This document shows positions 25,867-37,495 of a stretch of DNA of 64,000 nucleotides, one piece after another. The stretch comes from Rhodoferax sp. U11-2br. Its GTDB lineage: Bacteria > Pseudomonadota > Gammaproteobacteria > Burkholderiales > Burkholderiaceae_C. Where the stretch lies: NCBI RefSeq assembly GCF_018619435.1, contig NZ_JAHFZF010000014.1, positions 1 to 64,000 of the forward strand, written 5' to 3'. The position numbers and the translations under genes were made by a program. The notes under the pieces are model-generated. The model saw only the letters and a program-made list of their open reading frames with translations. It was not told where the DNA came from and ran no database searches. The stretch's first letter is position 1. Each line of letters starts with the position of its first letter.

Positions 25867-26661
25867 TCAGGCCGCTTTGGTGGCCACAATCACCTGGAAG
25901 TTGCCAAAAAACACCACATGCCGCTCGCAGCTGACGCCGGGCATCTCGTGCAGTAGGTTCACCGGGTCGTGGGTGCTCCACAGCGCCAGGCCATAGGGCT
26001 CAAACACCTTGAAATAGGTCCAGCTCAGGGCGCGCAGCAGCCAGGGGCGCGGGCGGTGGAACTCGGCCAGGTAGAGCTTGCCACCTGGGGTGAGCACCCG
26101 CATCGCCTCGGCCAAGGCCTCGATCTTGAGGTGGTGTGGCAGCTCGTGCAGCAGGAAAAACATGACATTGGCACTGACCGAGGCGTCGGCCTGGTTCATG
26201 GCGATGGCGTCGTCCTTCTGGTACGTGATCTTGCCGGTGTAGTCCAGCAACTTGCTCTTGGCGTGGTCGAGTTCGTTCTGGATGATGTCAGCCACCAACA
26301 CCTTGGCCGCCCCGGCCTGCACCGCCGCCTTGACCACACGCGGCATCACGTTGCCAAAGGCGCAGGAGGTGATCAGCACCTGCTGGCCGGTCAAATCCGT
26401 GCGTTTGAGGCTGTGGGTGATGATGGACACCAAGCGGCTGTACTGGAACAGCAGGATGCCAGCAATGATGGGCTGGTAGTCCACCAACCGGATCAGGCGC
26501 ATGTTGGAGTAGATGGGGTAGACATGGGCTGCTTCCTGCTGCAAGCGCCCCAAGGCACCACGCACCAGCAACGCCCCTCGTGTCAGGGTGAAAAAGAACA
26601 GCGCAATACTGGCCAAGGCGGCCACCACGCCAAACACGGTATACGTCAACCAGGGGTGCAT
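25867..26661 (-). CDS. RquA-like SAM-dependent enzyme (putative rhodoquinone biosynthesis)
   Basis: 264 residues; GGA ribosome site just before the ATG at 26661. One N-terminal transmembrane helix (about 5-28), then a class I methyltransferase-type fold. Motif I is VLITSCAFGNVMPRVV: the usual E/D-x-G-x-G-x-G is replaced by a C-x-F/Y-G-N/D pattern, which from memory is the hallmark of RquA against UbiE/UbiG. FLLHELPHHLKIEAL, LTPGGKLYLAEFHRP and the SWTYFKVFEPYGLALW region also resemble RquA. RquA converts ubiquinone to rhodoquinone using SAM as amino donor. If the match fails, the fallback is a membrane-anchored class I methyltransferase. Stands alone. Confidence 0.6.
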   Translation of the reverse strand: MHPWLTYTVFGVVAALASIALFFFTLTRGALLVRGALGRLQQEAAHVYPIYSNMRLIRLVDYQPIIAGILLFQYSRLVSIITHSLKRTDLTGQQVLITSCAFGNVMPRVVKAAVQAGAAKVLVADIIQNELDHAKSKLLDYTGKITYQKDDAIAMNQADASVSANVMFFLLHELPHHLKIEALAEAMRVLTPGGKLYLAEFHRPRPWLLRALSWTYFKVFEPYGLALWSTHDPVNLLHEMPGVSCERHVVFFGNFQVIVATKAA

Positions 26662-26891
26662 GCTTTTCCTTTGCGATCACAAGGATCGTGTGTTTTTCAA
26701 AATATCGAGCGCCAAGGGTAGCTGGTTGATAGCCACTCGCAATTGAGCTTTGTCAGGCTTCTGTAAAAAAACGCGCCTGACCCGTCCTCTCACTGCCAAC
26801 GCGGTTGACAGCGGGACCAAACAGGCCCAAAAACCCGGGGGCATGCCTCGGCTGGGTATGATTCGCCCCCTTTGCGCGTATCTCCTCCTCC

Positions 26892-29048
26892 ATGTCCAGC
26901 CCCACCCCCAGCGGTCTCAACCTCGCCCAGCAAGAAGCGGTGAACTACCTGCACGGCCCCTGCCTGGTGCTGGCCGGGGCGGGTTCGGGCAAAACGCGGG
27001 TGATCACGCACAAGATTGGTCGGCTGATCCAGTCCGGCGTGCAAGCCAAACGCATTTTTGCGATCACCTTCACCAACAAGGCGGCCGCCGAAATGCGCGA
27101 GCGCGCCAAGGGGCTGATTGGTCGCGCGGCCAAAGACGTGGTGATCTGCACCTTTCACGCGCTGGGTGTGCGGCTGCTGCGTGAAGACGGCGCGGTGCTG
27201 GGGCTCAAACCGCAGTTCTCGATTTTGGACAGCGACGATGTCACCAGCATCCTCAAAGACGCTGGTGGCAGTGTCGACGCCGCCACCGCCCGCAGCTGGC
27301 AATGGACCATCAGCCTGTGGAAGAACCAGGGCATGAACTCGGCCAGTGCGCTGGCCGCCGCCAACAACGACAACGAGCGCATCATTGCCCGCGTGATGGC
27401 GCACTACGAAGAACGGCTCACCGCGTTCCAGGCGGTGGACTTTGACGACCTGATTGGCCTGCCGCTCAAGCTGCTACAACAACACGAGCAGGTCAGGCAG
27501 AAGTGGCAAGGGCTAGCGGGTCATTTCCTGGTGGACGAGTACCAGGACACCAATGCCACGCAGTACGAGATGCTCAAACTGCTGGTGGGTGGCAACGGCC
27601 CCGAACAGGCCCGCTTCACCGCCGTGGGGGACGATGACCAGTCGATCTACGGCTGGCGCGGTGCCACGCTCGACAACTTGAAAAAGTTACCGATCGACTT
27701 CCCCAACCTCAAGGTCATCAAGCTGGAGCAAAACTACCGCTCCACCTCGGCCATCCTGCGCGCGGCCAACAACGTGATTGGCCCCAACCCCAAGCTCTTC
27801 CCCAAGACGCTGTTCAGCGAGCTCGGCGAAGGTGAGCCGGTGCGGGTGGTCGATGCCGACAGCGAAGAACACGAGGCCGAGCGCGCGGTGGCGCGTATCC
27901 AGAGCCTGCGCGCCAACGGCCTGCCTCACGCCGGGCCGCAGTTCAAGGAATGGCGCGACTTTGCGGTGTTGTACCGCGCCAACCACCAGGCCAAACCGTT
28001 CGAGAAAGCCTTGCGCAAGGCGCAGATCCCGTACAAGGTGTCGGGCGGCACCAGCTTCTTTGACCGGGCCGAGGTGAAAGACCTGTGCGCCTGGTTTCGG
28101 CTGTGGATCAACAACAACGACGACCCGGCGTTTTTGCGCGCGGTGACCACACCCAAACGTGGCATTGGCCACCAGACACTGGGGCACCTGGGCGACTTTG
28201 CGTCCCGCTACAAACTCAGCATGTTTGGCGCCTTGTTCTCATCGAGCCTGAGCAGCGTGATCTCGGGCAAAGCGTTGGGCAGCCTGCACGAGTTTGGCCG
28301 CGAGGTCAACGACCTGGAGTTCCGCGCGCGCCACACCTTGGGCGTCGAGGCCGCCAAAACCTTTCTGATGGATTGGCTCAAGGACATCGGTTACGAGCAA
28401 TACCTGTACGACGGAGAAGACAGTGAACAGGTGGCCAACGCCCGCTGGAGCAATGTGCTCGACTTCATCGACTGGATGAGCGGGCGCTGTGGCGGGCAGA
28501 TCGACGACGCCTCGGGTGTGAACGCGGTGGGTGAGGTCAAGTCGCTGCTGGAGGTGGCGCAGACCGTGTCCTTGTTGTCGACCATTTCCGAGCAGGAAAA
28601 AGACCAGAACGTGGTCACACTATCCACCCTGCACGCCTCCAAGGGGCTGGAGTGGCCGCATGTGGTGCTGGTGGGGGTGACCGAGGGCATGCTGCCCTTC
28701 AAGTTGCGCGACAACCCCGACGCCGAACCGGCCGGGCCGACCAGCGCGTTGCAGAAAGCCCAGGCCATGGAGGCCGCCAACGAATCACTGACCACCCACC
28801 TGCAGGAAGAACGCCGCCTGATGTACGTGGGCATCACCCGCGCCCAGCGCAGCCTGGCGGTGAGCTGGACCCGCAAACGCAAAAAGGGCCGCGAGATGGT
28901 GCAGGCTCAACCCAGCCGCTTTATTGAAGAAATGGGCCTGGACCAGAACACCGTCAAAGAAGACCCGCGCGCCAAACTCAAGGCCTTGCGCGCCGAGTTT
29001 GCCCAGAAGGCTGCCGATGGCGCGGCGGCACGGGCGCAGGTGCGGTAG
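26892..29048 (+). CDS. rep: ATP-dependent DNA helicase Rep (SF1A)
   Basis: 718 residues. Closer to Rep than to UvrD by extensive similarity: GPCLVLAGAGSGKTRVITHKI (Walker A near 28-35), FTNKAAAEMRERAKG, DEYQDTNATQYE, AVGDDDQSIYGWRGA, LEQNYRSTSAILRAAN, TLHASKGLEWPHV and MYVGITRAQRSL. Rep helps replication forks pass protein-bound DNA and associates with the replisome. It is 130 bases from the divergent RquA-like gene region and converges on mgtA with a 5-base gap. Confidence 0.95.
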   Translation: MSSPTPSGLNLAQQEAVNYLHGPCLVLAGAGSGKTRVITHKIGRLIQSGVQAKRIFAITFTNKAAAEMRERAKGLIGRAAKDVVICTFHALGVRLLREDGAVLGLKPQFSILDSDDVTSILKDAGGSVDAATARSWQWTISLWKNQGMNSASALAAANNDNERIIARVMAHYEERLTAFQAVDFDDLIGLPLKLLQQHEQVRQKWQGLAGHFLVDEYQDTNATQYEMLKLLVGGNGPEQARFTAVGDDDQSIYGWRGATLDNLKKLPIDFPNLKVIKLEQNYRSTSAILRAANNVIGPNPKLFPKTLFSELGEGEPVRVVDADSEEHEAERAVARIQSLRANGLPHAGPQFKEWRDFAVLYRANHQAKPFEKALRKAQIPYKVSGGTSFFDRAEVKDLCAWFRLWINNNDDPAFLRAVTTPKRGIGHQTLGHLGDFASRYKLSMFGALFSSSLSSVISGKALGSLHEFGREVNDLEFRARHTLGVEAAKTFLMDWLKDIGYEQYLYDGEDSEQVANARWSNVLDFIDWMSGRCGGQIDDASGVNAVGEVKSLLEVAQTVSLLSTISEQEKDQNVVTLSTLHASKGLEWPHVVLVGVTEGMLPFKLRDNPDAEPAGPTSALQKAQAMEAANESLTTHLQEERRLMYVGITRAQRSLAVSWTRKRKKGREMVQAQPSRFIEEMGLDQNTVKEDPRAKLKALRAEFAQKAADGAAARAQVR

Positions 29049-29053
29049 TCGGC

Positions 29054-31864
<2,811 letters not shown>

Positions 31865-32078
31865 TGATGGGTATCCTGACAACCACTGGAGCCAAACAGC
31901 TTACGCCGGGCACCGCCAAAAGTCTGTATGCCGTCCAACACAGCGCTTGGTGCCGGGCGGCGGCCTCCACGACAGACCGGTCTGTGTGCCAGCACACAGA
32001 CCCTTGACGCCAAGGCGCCTATCGTGTGAGTTCCTGAGAACCGACTCCCCCCACCCCAACCTTCACCACCAGATCACC

Positions 32079-32957
32079 ATGACCTACGAACGGCGCGCCC
32101 CTTTTCAAACCCTGGTACCAGCCACCACCGGCCAGACACCCCGGCTGCAGATGCGCGTTGGCTTCGAGATGATCTACGACTGCCCGGCACCAACGCCGAT
32201 GATTCTGGCGCTGAGCATCCACCATTCCCGCGCGCCCGATCTGGTGCGCCCGGACCTGTTGTTCACCAGCCCGGCGGTGCCAGTGACAGCCTACCGCGAC
32301 CTGTTTGGCAACTGGTGCAGCCGCATCGTGGCGCCACCCGGCCGGTTTGTGCTGAGCACCGACGCCCTGGTCAACGACAGTGGCGAGCCCGACGTGGTGG
32401 CCCCCTGGGCCACCCAGACGCCGGTGGAGCTGCTGCCTGAGTCCACCCTGGTGTATTTGCTGGGCAGCCGTTACTGCGAGACCGACCAGCTGTCCGAAAT
32501 TGCCTGGCATCACTTTGGCCACGGCCCCACCGGCTGGGCGCGGGTGCAGGCGATTTGTGACTTTGTGCACCAGCGCATCGAGTTCGGCTACCACCATGCC
32601 CGGCGCACCCGCACCGCCTGGGAGGCCTACAACGAAGGTCAGGGCGTGTGCCGCGACTATGCCCACCTGGCGATCGCGTTTTGCCGCTGCATGAACATCC
32701 CCGCACGTTACTGCACCGGCTACCTGGGTGACATCCGAATCCCGGAGGTGCCCAGCCCGATGGACTTTGCTGGCTGGTTCGAGGCCTACCTGGGTGACCG
32801 CTGGTACACCTTTGACGCGCGCAACAACACACCACGCATCGGACGTGTGCTGATGGCGCGCGGGCGCGACGCCTGCGACGTGGCATTGGCCAGCACCTTT
32901 GGCCCCAACACCTTGAGCGGGTTCACCGTTTGGGCCAGCGAGGTGACACCGGAATGA
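32079..32957 (+). CDS. Transglutaminase-like (cysteine protease superfamily) protein with an altered catalytic site
   Basis: 292 residues from the ATG at 32079. An N-terminal bacterial transglutaminase-associated domain precedes the core with nucleophile Cys191 (GQGVCRDYAHLAIAFCR) and Asp246 (WYTFDARNN). The usual catalytic histidine position (DFHAW) reads DFAGW here (Ala231). Related proteins with DFSAW are known to me in proteobacteria, so this may be a separate subfamily rather than a dead enzyme. No signal peptide, so probably cytoplasmic. Divergent from mgtA. Function unknown. Confidence 0.85.
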   Translation: MTYERRAPFQTLVPATTGQTPRLQMRVGFEMIYDCPAPTPMILALSIHHSRAPDLVRPDLLFTSPAVPVTAYRDLFGNWCSRIVAPPGRFVLSTDALVNDSGEPDVVAPWATQTPVELLPESTLVYLLGSRYCETDQLSEIAWHHFGHGPTGWARVQAICDFVHQRIEFGYHHARRTRTAWEAYNEGQGVCRDYAHLAIAFCRCMNIPARYCTGYLGDIRIPEVPSPMDFAGWFEAYLGDRWYTFDARNNTPRIGRVLMARGRDACDVALASTFGPNTLSGFTVWASEVTPE

Positions 32958-33036
32958 GCTCTGTACGCCATCGCACAGATCACCCCCTGCGGCTCGAGCT
33001 AAGGTCAGATTCCTTCACAAGCTTGGGTGCCAGACA

Positions 33037-33414
33037 ATGTCCATACGCCAGTCGATCTCCCCGCAGCAGCGCAACGCCTTGATGGACGTGTTGCGATTGC
33101 GCCTGACGTCTTTGGAGCAGCACAGTGGTACCCGGCTCGAAGATTTGACACAGGCCCAGCACGCCTACCAGACCTTGCAACAAGACCTGCACGATGCACC
33201 ACAGCGCTCGGGTGAAGAGGAAGTCGAGGCCGCTGTGGCAGACATCAACAGCCACGAATTCAGCGCCGTCACGCAAGCCCTGCTGCGCATTCACGACGCC
33301 GACTATGGCCTGTGTCTTGACTGCCATTCGTCGATTGCTTTCGAGCGCCTGCAGCTGGAGCCGCAGGCGCTGCGCTGCACATCCTGCCAAACCCTTTATG
33401 AACGGAGTCATTGA
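33037..33414 (+). CDS. DksA/TraR-family zinc-finger protein
   Basis: 125 residues. An N-terminal helical hairpin is followed by a C4 zinc finger (C-x2-C-x17-C-x2-C, CLDC...CTSC), the layout of DksA. DksA-family proteins insert a coiled coil into the RNA polymerase secondary channel. The acidic D-x-x-D-x-A tip of true DksA is not evident, so it is probably a DksA-like paralogue with changed activity. The next gene starts 1 base after its stop, forming an operon. Confidence 0.85.
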   Translation: MSIRQSISPQQRNALMDVLRLRLTSLEQHSGTRLEDLTQAQHAYQTLQQDLHDAPQRSGEEEVEAAVADINSHEFSAVTQALLRIHDADYGLCLDCHSSIAFERLQLEPQALRCTSCQTLYERSH

Positions 33415-33415
33415 C

Positions 33416-33796
33416 ATGAGCCTCTTTCACGCCGTGGTCTTTGTTGACCACCACAACGCCCAGGTGGTGCAATTTGGCACCGAACACGCCCAGGAGAACA
33501 CGCTGCACGAGCATCAACACCTGACGCGCCAGCACGCCAGCAGCGTGCGCTCCGAGCACGAGTTCTTTGGTCATGTCTGTGACGCGTTGGAAGGTGTCAC
33601 CCGGGTGCTGATCACCGGCGGGCGCCAGGGGCTGGCGGATTTCCGGCACTTTGTCGACAAACACCGGCCGCAGACGGCCAAACACATCGTCGGCTACGAG
33701 GTGGTGGGCCATCCCTCAGAAAACGAGCTGGTCGTGATTGCGCGCAAATACTTTGTCCAATACGACCTGATGGCTGGCACACCCCTGCCAAACTGA
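33416..33796 (+). CDS. eRF1/Pelota-domain-like small protein ('translational machinery protein')
   Basis: 126 residues from the ATG at 33416, one base after the DksA-like gene. The sequence (FHAVVFVDHHNAQVVQFGTEH, then TRQHASSVRSEHEFFGHVCDAL, LITGGRQGLADFRHFVDKHRP and IARKYFVQYDLMAGTP) resembles proteins annotated as translational machinery components with an eRF1-like middle domain. It is unusually rich in histidine. Role is not established; the pairing with a transcription factor of the DksA type suggests a stress or ribosome-linked function. Ends before a strong hairpin. Confidence 0.65.
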   Translation: MSLFHAVVFVDHHNAQVVQFGTEHAQENTLHEHQHLTRQHASSVRSEHEFFGHVCDALEGVTRVLITGGRQGLADFRHFVDKHRPQTAKHIVGYEVVGHPSENELVVIARKYFVQYDLMAGTPLPN

Positions 33797-33815
33797 GCGC
33801 CAGCACACGCACCTG

Positions 33816-33840
33816 CACAACCCCGTGCCACGGGGTTGTG
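33816..33840. terminator. Strong hairpin ending the DksA-like operon
   Basis: CACAACCCCGT and ACGGGGTTGTG form a perfect 11-bp stem with a GCC loop, 19 bases after the stop. No T-run follows, so termination strength is uncertain. Confidence 0.6.
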
Positions 33841-33857
33841 GGTGGCATCAGCCGCTG

Positions 33858-33920
33858 ACAACACTACTTTATATGTAGCACACAGGGCAATCTGTCAAAG
33901 GGCTAGACCTCAAAAAATCC
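33858..33920 (+). repeat. Dispersed about 60-bp repeat, degenerate copy
   Basis: tatatgtagcacacagggc, ctgtcaaagggctaga and cctcaaaaaatcc follow the order of the consensus; the first CCCTT arm is degraded. Confidence 0.45.
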
Positions 33921-33987
33921 ATCAACCAGCGCCAACATCCAGCCCGCGCCAGCACAGGCCAACGGGCCGGGGGGCGCATGACGTCAC

Positions 33988-34665
33988 TCAGCTTCTGCTG
34001 CGGTCGATGGAGGCACGCAGACGGGCTGTGGCGTCACTCACGCCGATTTCAAATTCGCGCCAGCGGTTGGCCGCCGCCTGGTTGAGTTCGGACAGTTTGG
34101 CCTCGGCCGACTTCACATCAAGTTGCAGGGCCGTGATGTTCAGATCGATCTTGGCTTTGGCATCGGCGCTGGCGGCACCCGCCTGCTTCTCCAGCGCCAC
34201 CAGCTTGGCTCTGCCGCGGGTGATGTCTTTCTCGGCAGCGGCCACAAACTGGTCGCGCCGGGCGGTGTCGTTGGCGTAGTCAAACTGGGGCATCGCCTTG
34301 ATCAGGTCCACACTGGCACCTGCCATGACCAGCTTACCACTCTGGTCCTGGATCTGTGTGACCGGGACGGCCACGTCATGCCGCCCCATGCCGATGAAGC
34401 CACCGGCGCCCACGATGATGTAGGACACCGATCTGTCGGGCGCAATGATGATGTCCTGCACCTTGCCCACCTTCTGGTCTGCCTCGTTGTAGATGGTTTT
34501 GCCCAGCAGGGTTTTCTTGACACTCCAACCCAGGGCGACCTGGGTGGACTCCACCACGCTGATGCCGGTGGTGGTGCTACCACCCGCGACCTGGGCGATG
34601 GCTGGACCGTGGATGGCAAACGCTGCCACCAGGGCGAGCGTGAGGAGGGAGAGGGGTGTTTTCAT
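33988..34665 (-). CDS. Secreted PRC-barrel domain protein
   Basis: 225 residues with a signal peptide ending near AIAQ. A PRC-barrel (LLGKTIYNEADQKVGKVQDIIIAPDRSVSYIIVGAGGFIGMGRHDVAVP) is followed by a long charged helix region (about 125-220) likely to form a coiled coil. PRC-barrels occur in photosynthetic reaction centre subunit H and RimM and mediate protein contacts; the secreted versions are of unknown function, often linked to stress. Single gene, reading towards the hairpin of the previous operon. Confidence 0.8.
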   Translation of the reverse strand: MKTPLSLLTLALVAAFAIHGPAIAQVAGGSTTTGISVVESTQVALGWSVKKTLLGKTIYNEADQKVGKVQDIIIAPDRSVSYIIVGAGGFIGMGRHDVAVPVTQIQDQSGKLVMAGASVDLIKAMPQFDYANDTARRDQFVAAAEKDITRGRAKLVALEKQAGAASADAKAKIDLNITALQLDVKSAEAKLSELNQAAANRWREFEIGVSDATARLRASIDRSRS

Positions 34666-34793
34666 GATGGAGCGCCTTTGAGGTGAGAGGAATGAATCCT
34701 GACCAGCCGAGATGGCTGGCGCGGCGGGTTCAACCCTGTTTGTAGGCGCTGCAAGCAGCTGGCGTCGGTACGCCAGCGCACCGGTGCGGCGTA

Positions 34794-35606
34794 TCAGGCA
34801 CCAAACATGAAGCTGGAGGCAGTGATGCTGCCAAAAAAGTCGTCCTGGTGGTAGACACAGCGGCCCGGGTCCTCACCCGCGGCGCCCACCGCCACCATCA
34901 GCGGAATCAGATGGTCTTCCTGCGGGTGGGCGCGGCGCGCGCCAGGCGCGGCCTCCCAGTCGAGCAGGCGACGGATGCGCTCTTGCGGGCTGGATGCCAC
35001 CAGAGTCTGCTGCAGCCACTGGTCAAACGCGGCAGATGGTGCCCGACCCACCGGCCCCAGCTCACGCAGGTTGTGGTAACTCAGGCCACTGCCCAGGATC
35101 AGCACCCCTTCGTCGCGCAGCGGCGCCAAGGCCTGCCCCAGCGTGATGTGCTCCTGTGGGTCGTAACCCACACGCATCGACAGCTGCAGCACCGGCACAT
35201 CGGCATTGGGGTAGATCACCGCCAGCGGGGTGAAGGTCCCGTGGTCATACCCGCGCTGCGGGTCCAACCGGGCGGTGAACCCGGCGCCCTGGATCAGCGC
35301 CTGCACTTGCTGCGCCAGCTCGGGCGCACCCGGTGCCGGGTACTGAATCTGGTAGGTGTGGGGCGGAAAGCCGTAGTAGTCATAAATCATCGGCGGCTTG
35401 GGGCAGCTCATGAGGGTGAACGCCGACTCTTCCCAATGGCCGGAGATCACCAGTAGCGCCTTCGGTCTGCCCCCCAGCTGGCCTGGCATGGCCTGCAGCG
35501 AGGCGGCCAGTGGGCCATAAGCCCCGGCCAGCTGCTCGGCCATCCACGGCCAGGGGCCGCCGCCGTGGGAAAGGTAATAGGTGGGCAAGCGTCGGGTCTG
35601 CGTCAT
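34794..35606 (-). CDS. DODA-type extradiol aromatic ring-opening dioxygenase (YgiD-like)
   Basis: 270 residues. Class III LigB-type dioxygenase with conserved histidines in LSHGGGP, ISGHWE, GYDHGTFTPL and HPQEDHLIPL, which bind a metal ion and substrate. Plant homologues open the ring of DOPA; bacterial YgiD proteins act on catechols such as DOPA in vitro. Physiological substrate here is not indicated by neighbours. Same strand as the oleate hydratase gene, 48 bases after it. Confidence 0.9.
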   Translation of the reverse strand: MTQTRRLPTYYLSHGGGPWPWMAEQLAGAYGPLAASLQAMPGQLGGRPKALLVISGHWEESAFTLMSCPKPPMIYDYYGFPPHTYQIQYPAPGAPELAQQVQALIQGAGFTARLDPQRGYDHGTFTPLAVIYPNADVPVLQLSMRVGYDPQEHITLGQALAPLRDEGVLILGSGLSYHNLRELGPVGRAPSAAFDQWLQQTLVASSPQERIRRLLDWEAAPGARRAHPQEDHLIPLMVAVGAAGEDPGRCVYHQDDFFGSITASSFMFGA

Positions 35607-35654
35607 AGGGCCATCCAGGTTGGGTGATGCACATTGGGCTACTGCCTGCCAAGA

Positions 35655-37226
35655 TTACTTCAAAGCTTTGAGCAGCGCTTCAAACCGTGCGTGCAGTGAC
35701 TTGTCGTGTGGTGTGACGGCAGGGATGGGCAAGCTCAGGCCCAAGAGCTGGTAGACCGCCATTTGCGCCACCCGCACCGAATACTCCACGGTGAACACCG
35801 TGTCCAGCGGCAGCTCGACAAACTGGCTGACAAAGGCCAGGTTGCGGGTGTGTGGTGGTACCGGCAGCGGCCGGTCACCCGGCGAACGTGGCATGAACAT
35901 GCTGGTGATGAAGGGCATGCGACACGGGATGCAATTGGCGGTAGCCACCGTGTCCACGTCAAACAGCAGGTGGCCACACAGCTCCTGCAGAATCTCGGCC
36001 CCGGTGCAGTCGGCCATGGGTTTGGCGACAAAGTTGCCGACGCGGTCGGGAAACAGCCCATAACCCCAGAACACCTGCACATCCGCAGGCTGGTTGATGA
36101 AATGCGGCTGGTGCGCCAGCACGATGGACATCAGCCAGTTCGAGTCCTTGAAGGTCACCAGTCCACCGGTGCCAGCCTCGTTGCCACTGAAACGCTGCAT
36201 CTGGTCAAAAAAATGCGTGTCCTTCAGTGTGACGGTGAACGACGCCCAGTACGACTGCGCCACGCAGCTGTTGAAGACCGCCGGGTTGCCCAAGGCAGGC
36301 CGCTCAAACGCAAGCTTCTCCCACAAGGCCCAGCCGCCGTCAATGGCTTTGCCCTGCTTGGGTGGCGCCTGTGTCATCGAGCCCAGGCTGGAGGCATCGG
36401 TCATCGAGCCGTTTTGCACCAACACCAGATCACCCGCTTCGATGGCGCGGATTTCCGGCTCGCCGTTCACCACACAATGCAGGGCAATCACCACCAACTC
36501 GTCGTTGTCAAGGCTGTGGTCCAAGCCGGTCACCGTGCAGTCGCCCATCAGCCGCACGCCCTGCCCCAACAGCCAATGCTGCAGCGGCAACACCAGCGAG
36601 TCATACTGGTTGTAAATTGTGCGTTTGACACCGGCCAAGGTCTCGATGCGCGAAAACTCCAGCAAGAACCGGTGCAGATAACGCCGGAACTCCACCGCAC
36701 TGTGCCAGGGCTGGAAGGCAAAGGTGGTGGACCACATGAACCAGAACGGTGTCTCGAAAAACGCAGACGACAGGTGGTCGGTGATGCGGCTGGCACCCAG
36801 ATCGGCCTCGTCCGCGCTGCTGAGCCTGAGCAGCTCCAGCCGATCCTGCATCGAAAACCCCATGGAACTCACCGGCAGCTTGGCACCACGTTTGTCCACC
36901 AGGCGGGCCATGTCGTGGGAGACATGTGTCTCGTTGAAGGCCATGGTTTCGTCAAACACACTCTGACCCGGCTGGGTCAGCGACGGGATCGACTTGAACA
37001 ACGCCCAGGTGCACTCGTAGTTGTCGGTGGTCAGCATGCGCCCACCGCGCATCGAGTAACCACGTTCGGCGTCACCCGCACCGTCCAGGCTGCCGCCCAT
37101 CAAAGGGCCGGCCTCCAGGATCGTGACGTTGGCGCCGGACCAGCCACCGTCGCGGATCAGAAAGGCGGCCGCTGCCAGCGAGCCGATGCCACCGCCCACC
37201 AGATAGGCATTGGATGTTGTGTTCAT
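35655..37226 (-). CDS. ohyA: Oleate hydratase
   Basis: 523 residues from the ATG at 37226 (AAGGAA upstream). FAD-dependent enzyme adding water to the cis-9 double bond of oleate-type fatty acids. Rossmann motif VGGGIGSLAAAAFLIRD (residues 10-26), FAD-binding LEAGPLMGGSLDGAG with the likely catalytic-side residues, and the signature MRGGRMLTTDNYECTW are intact; the second half (ITSMFMPRSPGDRP, AFVSQFVE) also matches. It is shorter than the 560-650 residues of many Firmicutes enzymes. Its start faces the phospholipase gene across 269 bases. Confidence 0.93.
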   Translation of the reverse strand: MNTTSNAYLVGGGIGSLAAAAFLIRDGGWSGANVTILEAGPLMGGSLDGAGDAERGYSMRGGRMLTTDNYECTWALFKSIPSLTQPGQSVFDETMAFNETHVSHDMARLVDKRGAKLPVSSMGFSMQDRLELLRLSSADEADLGASRITDHLSSAFFETPFWFMWSTTFAFQPWHSAVEFRRYLHRFLLEFSRIETLAGVKRTIYNQYDSLVLPLQHWLLGQGVRLMGDCTVTGLDHSLDNDELVVIALHCVVNGEPEIRAIEAGDLVLVQNGSMTDASSLGSMTQAPPKQGKAIDGGWALWEKLAFERPALGNPAVFNSCVAQSYWASFTVTLKDTHFFDQMQRFSGNEAGTGGLVTFKDSNWLMSIVLAHQPHFINQPADVQVFWGYGLFPDRVGNFVAKPMADCTGAEILQELCGHLLFDVDTVATANCIPCRMPFITSMFMPRSPGDRPLPVPPHTRNLAFVSQFVELPLDTVFTVEYSVRVAQMAVYQLLGLSLPIPAVTPHDKSLHARFEALLKALK

Positions 37227-37495
37227 AGTGCAGATTCCTTGATTGGTTGATGTGGTGCGCCGTGCGCCATGTGCGCCAACGCCAGACACACCCGCCAACT
37301 TAATGCTGCGCCGCCTGCGGGTCTGTCTGGTGGGCAACACGCAACCACCTCGGTGCCAGCACCTGTCGCGGTTGTCGCTCAAGCCATGTCCGGGCTGCTG
37401 CCAGTGCAACGTCACGCCCGCAAGGCAAAATAGCGGGCCTTGCCCCGCTCACCAGTCACTTACCCGGCGCCGGTTTGACCACCACGCTGCCCGCC

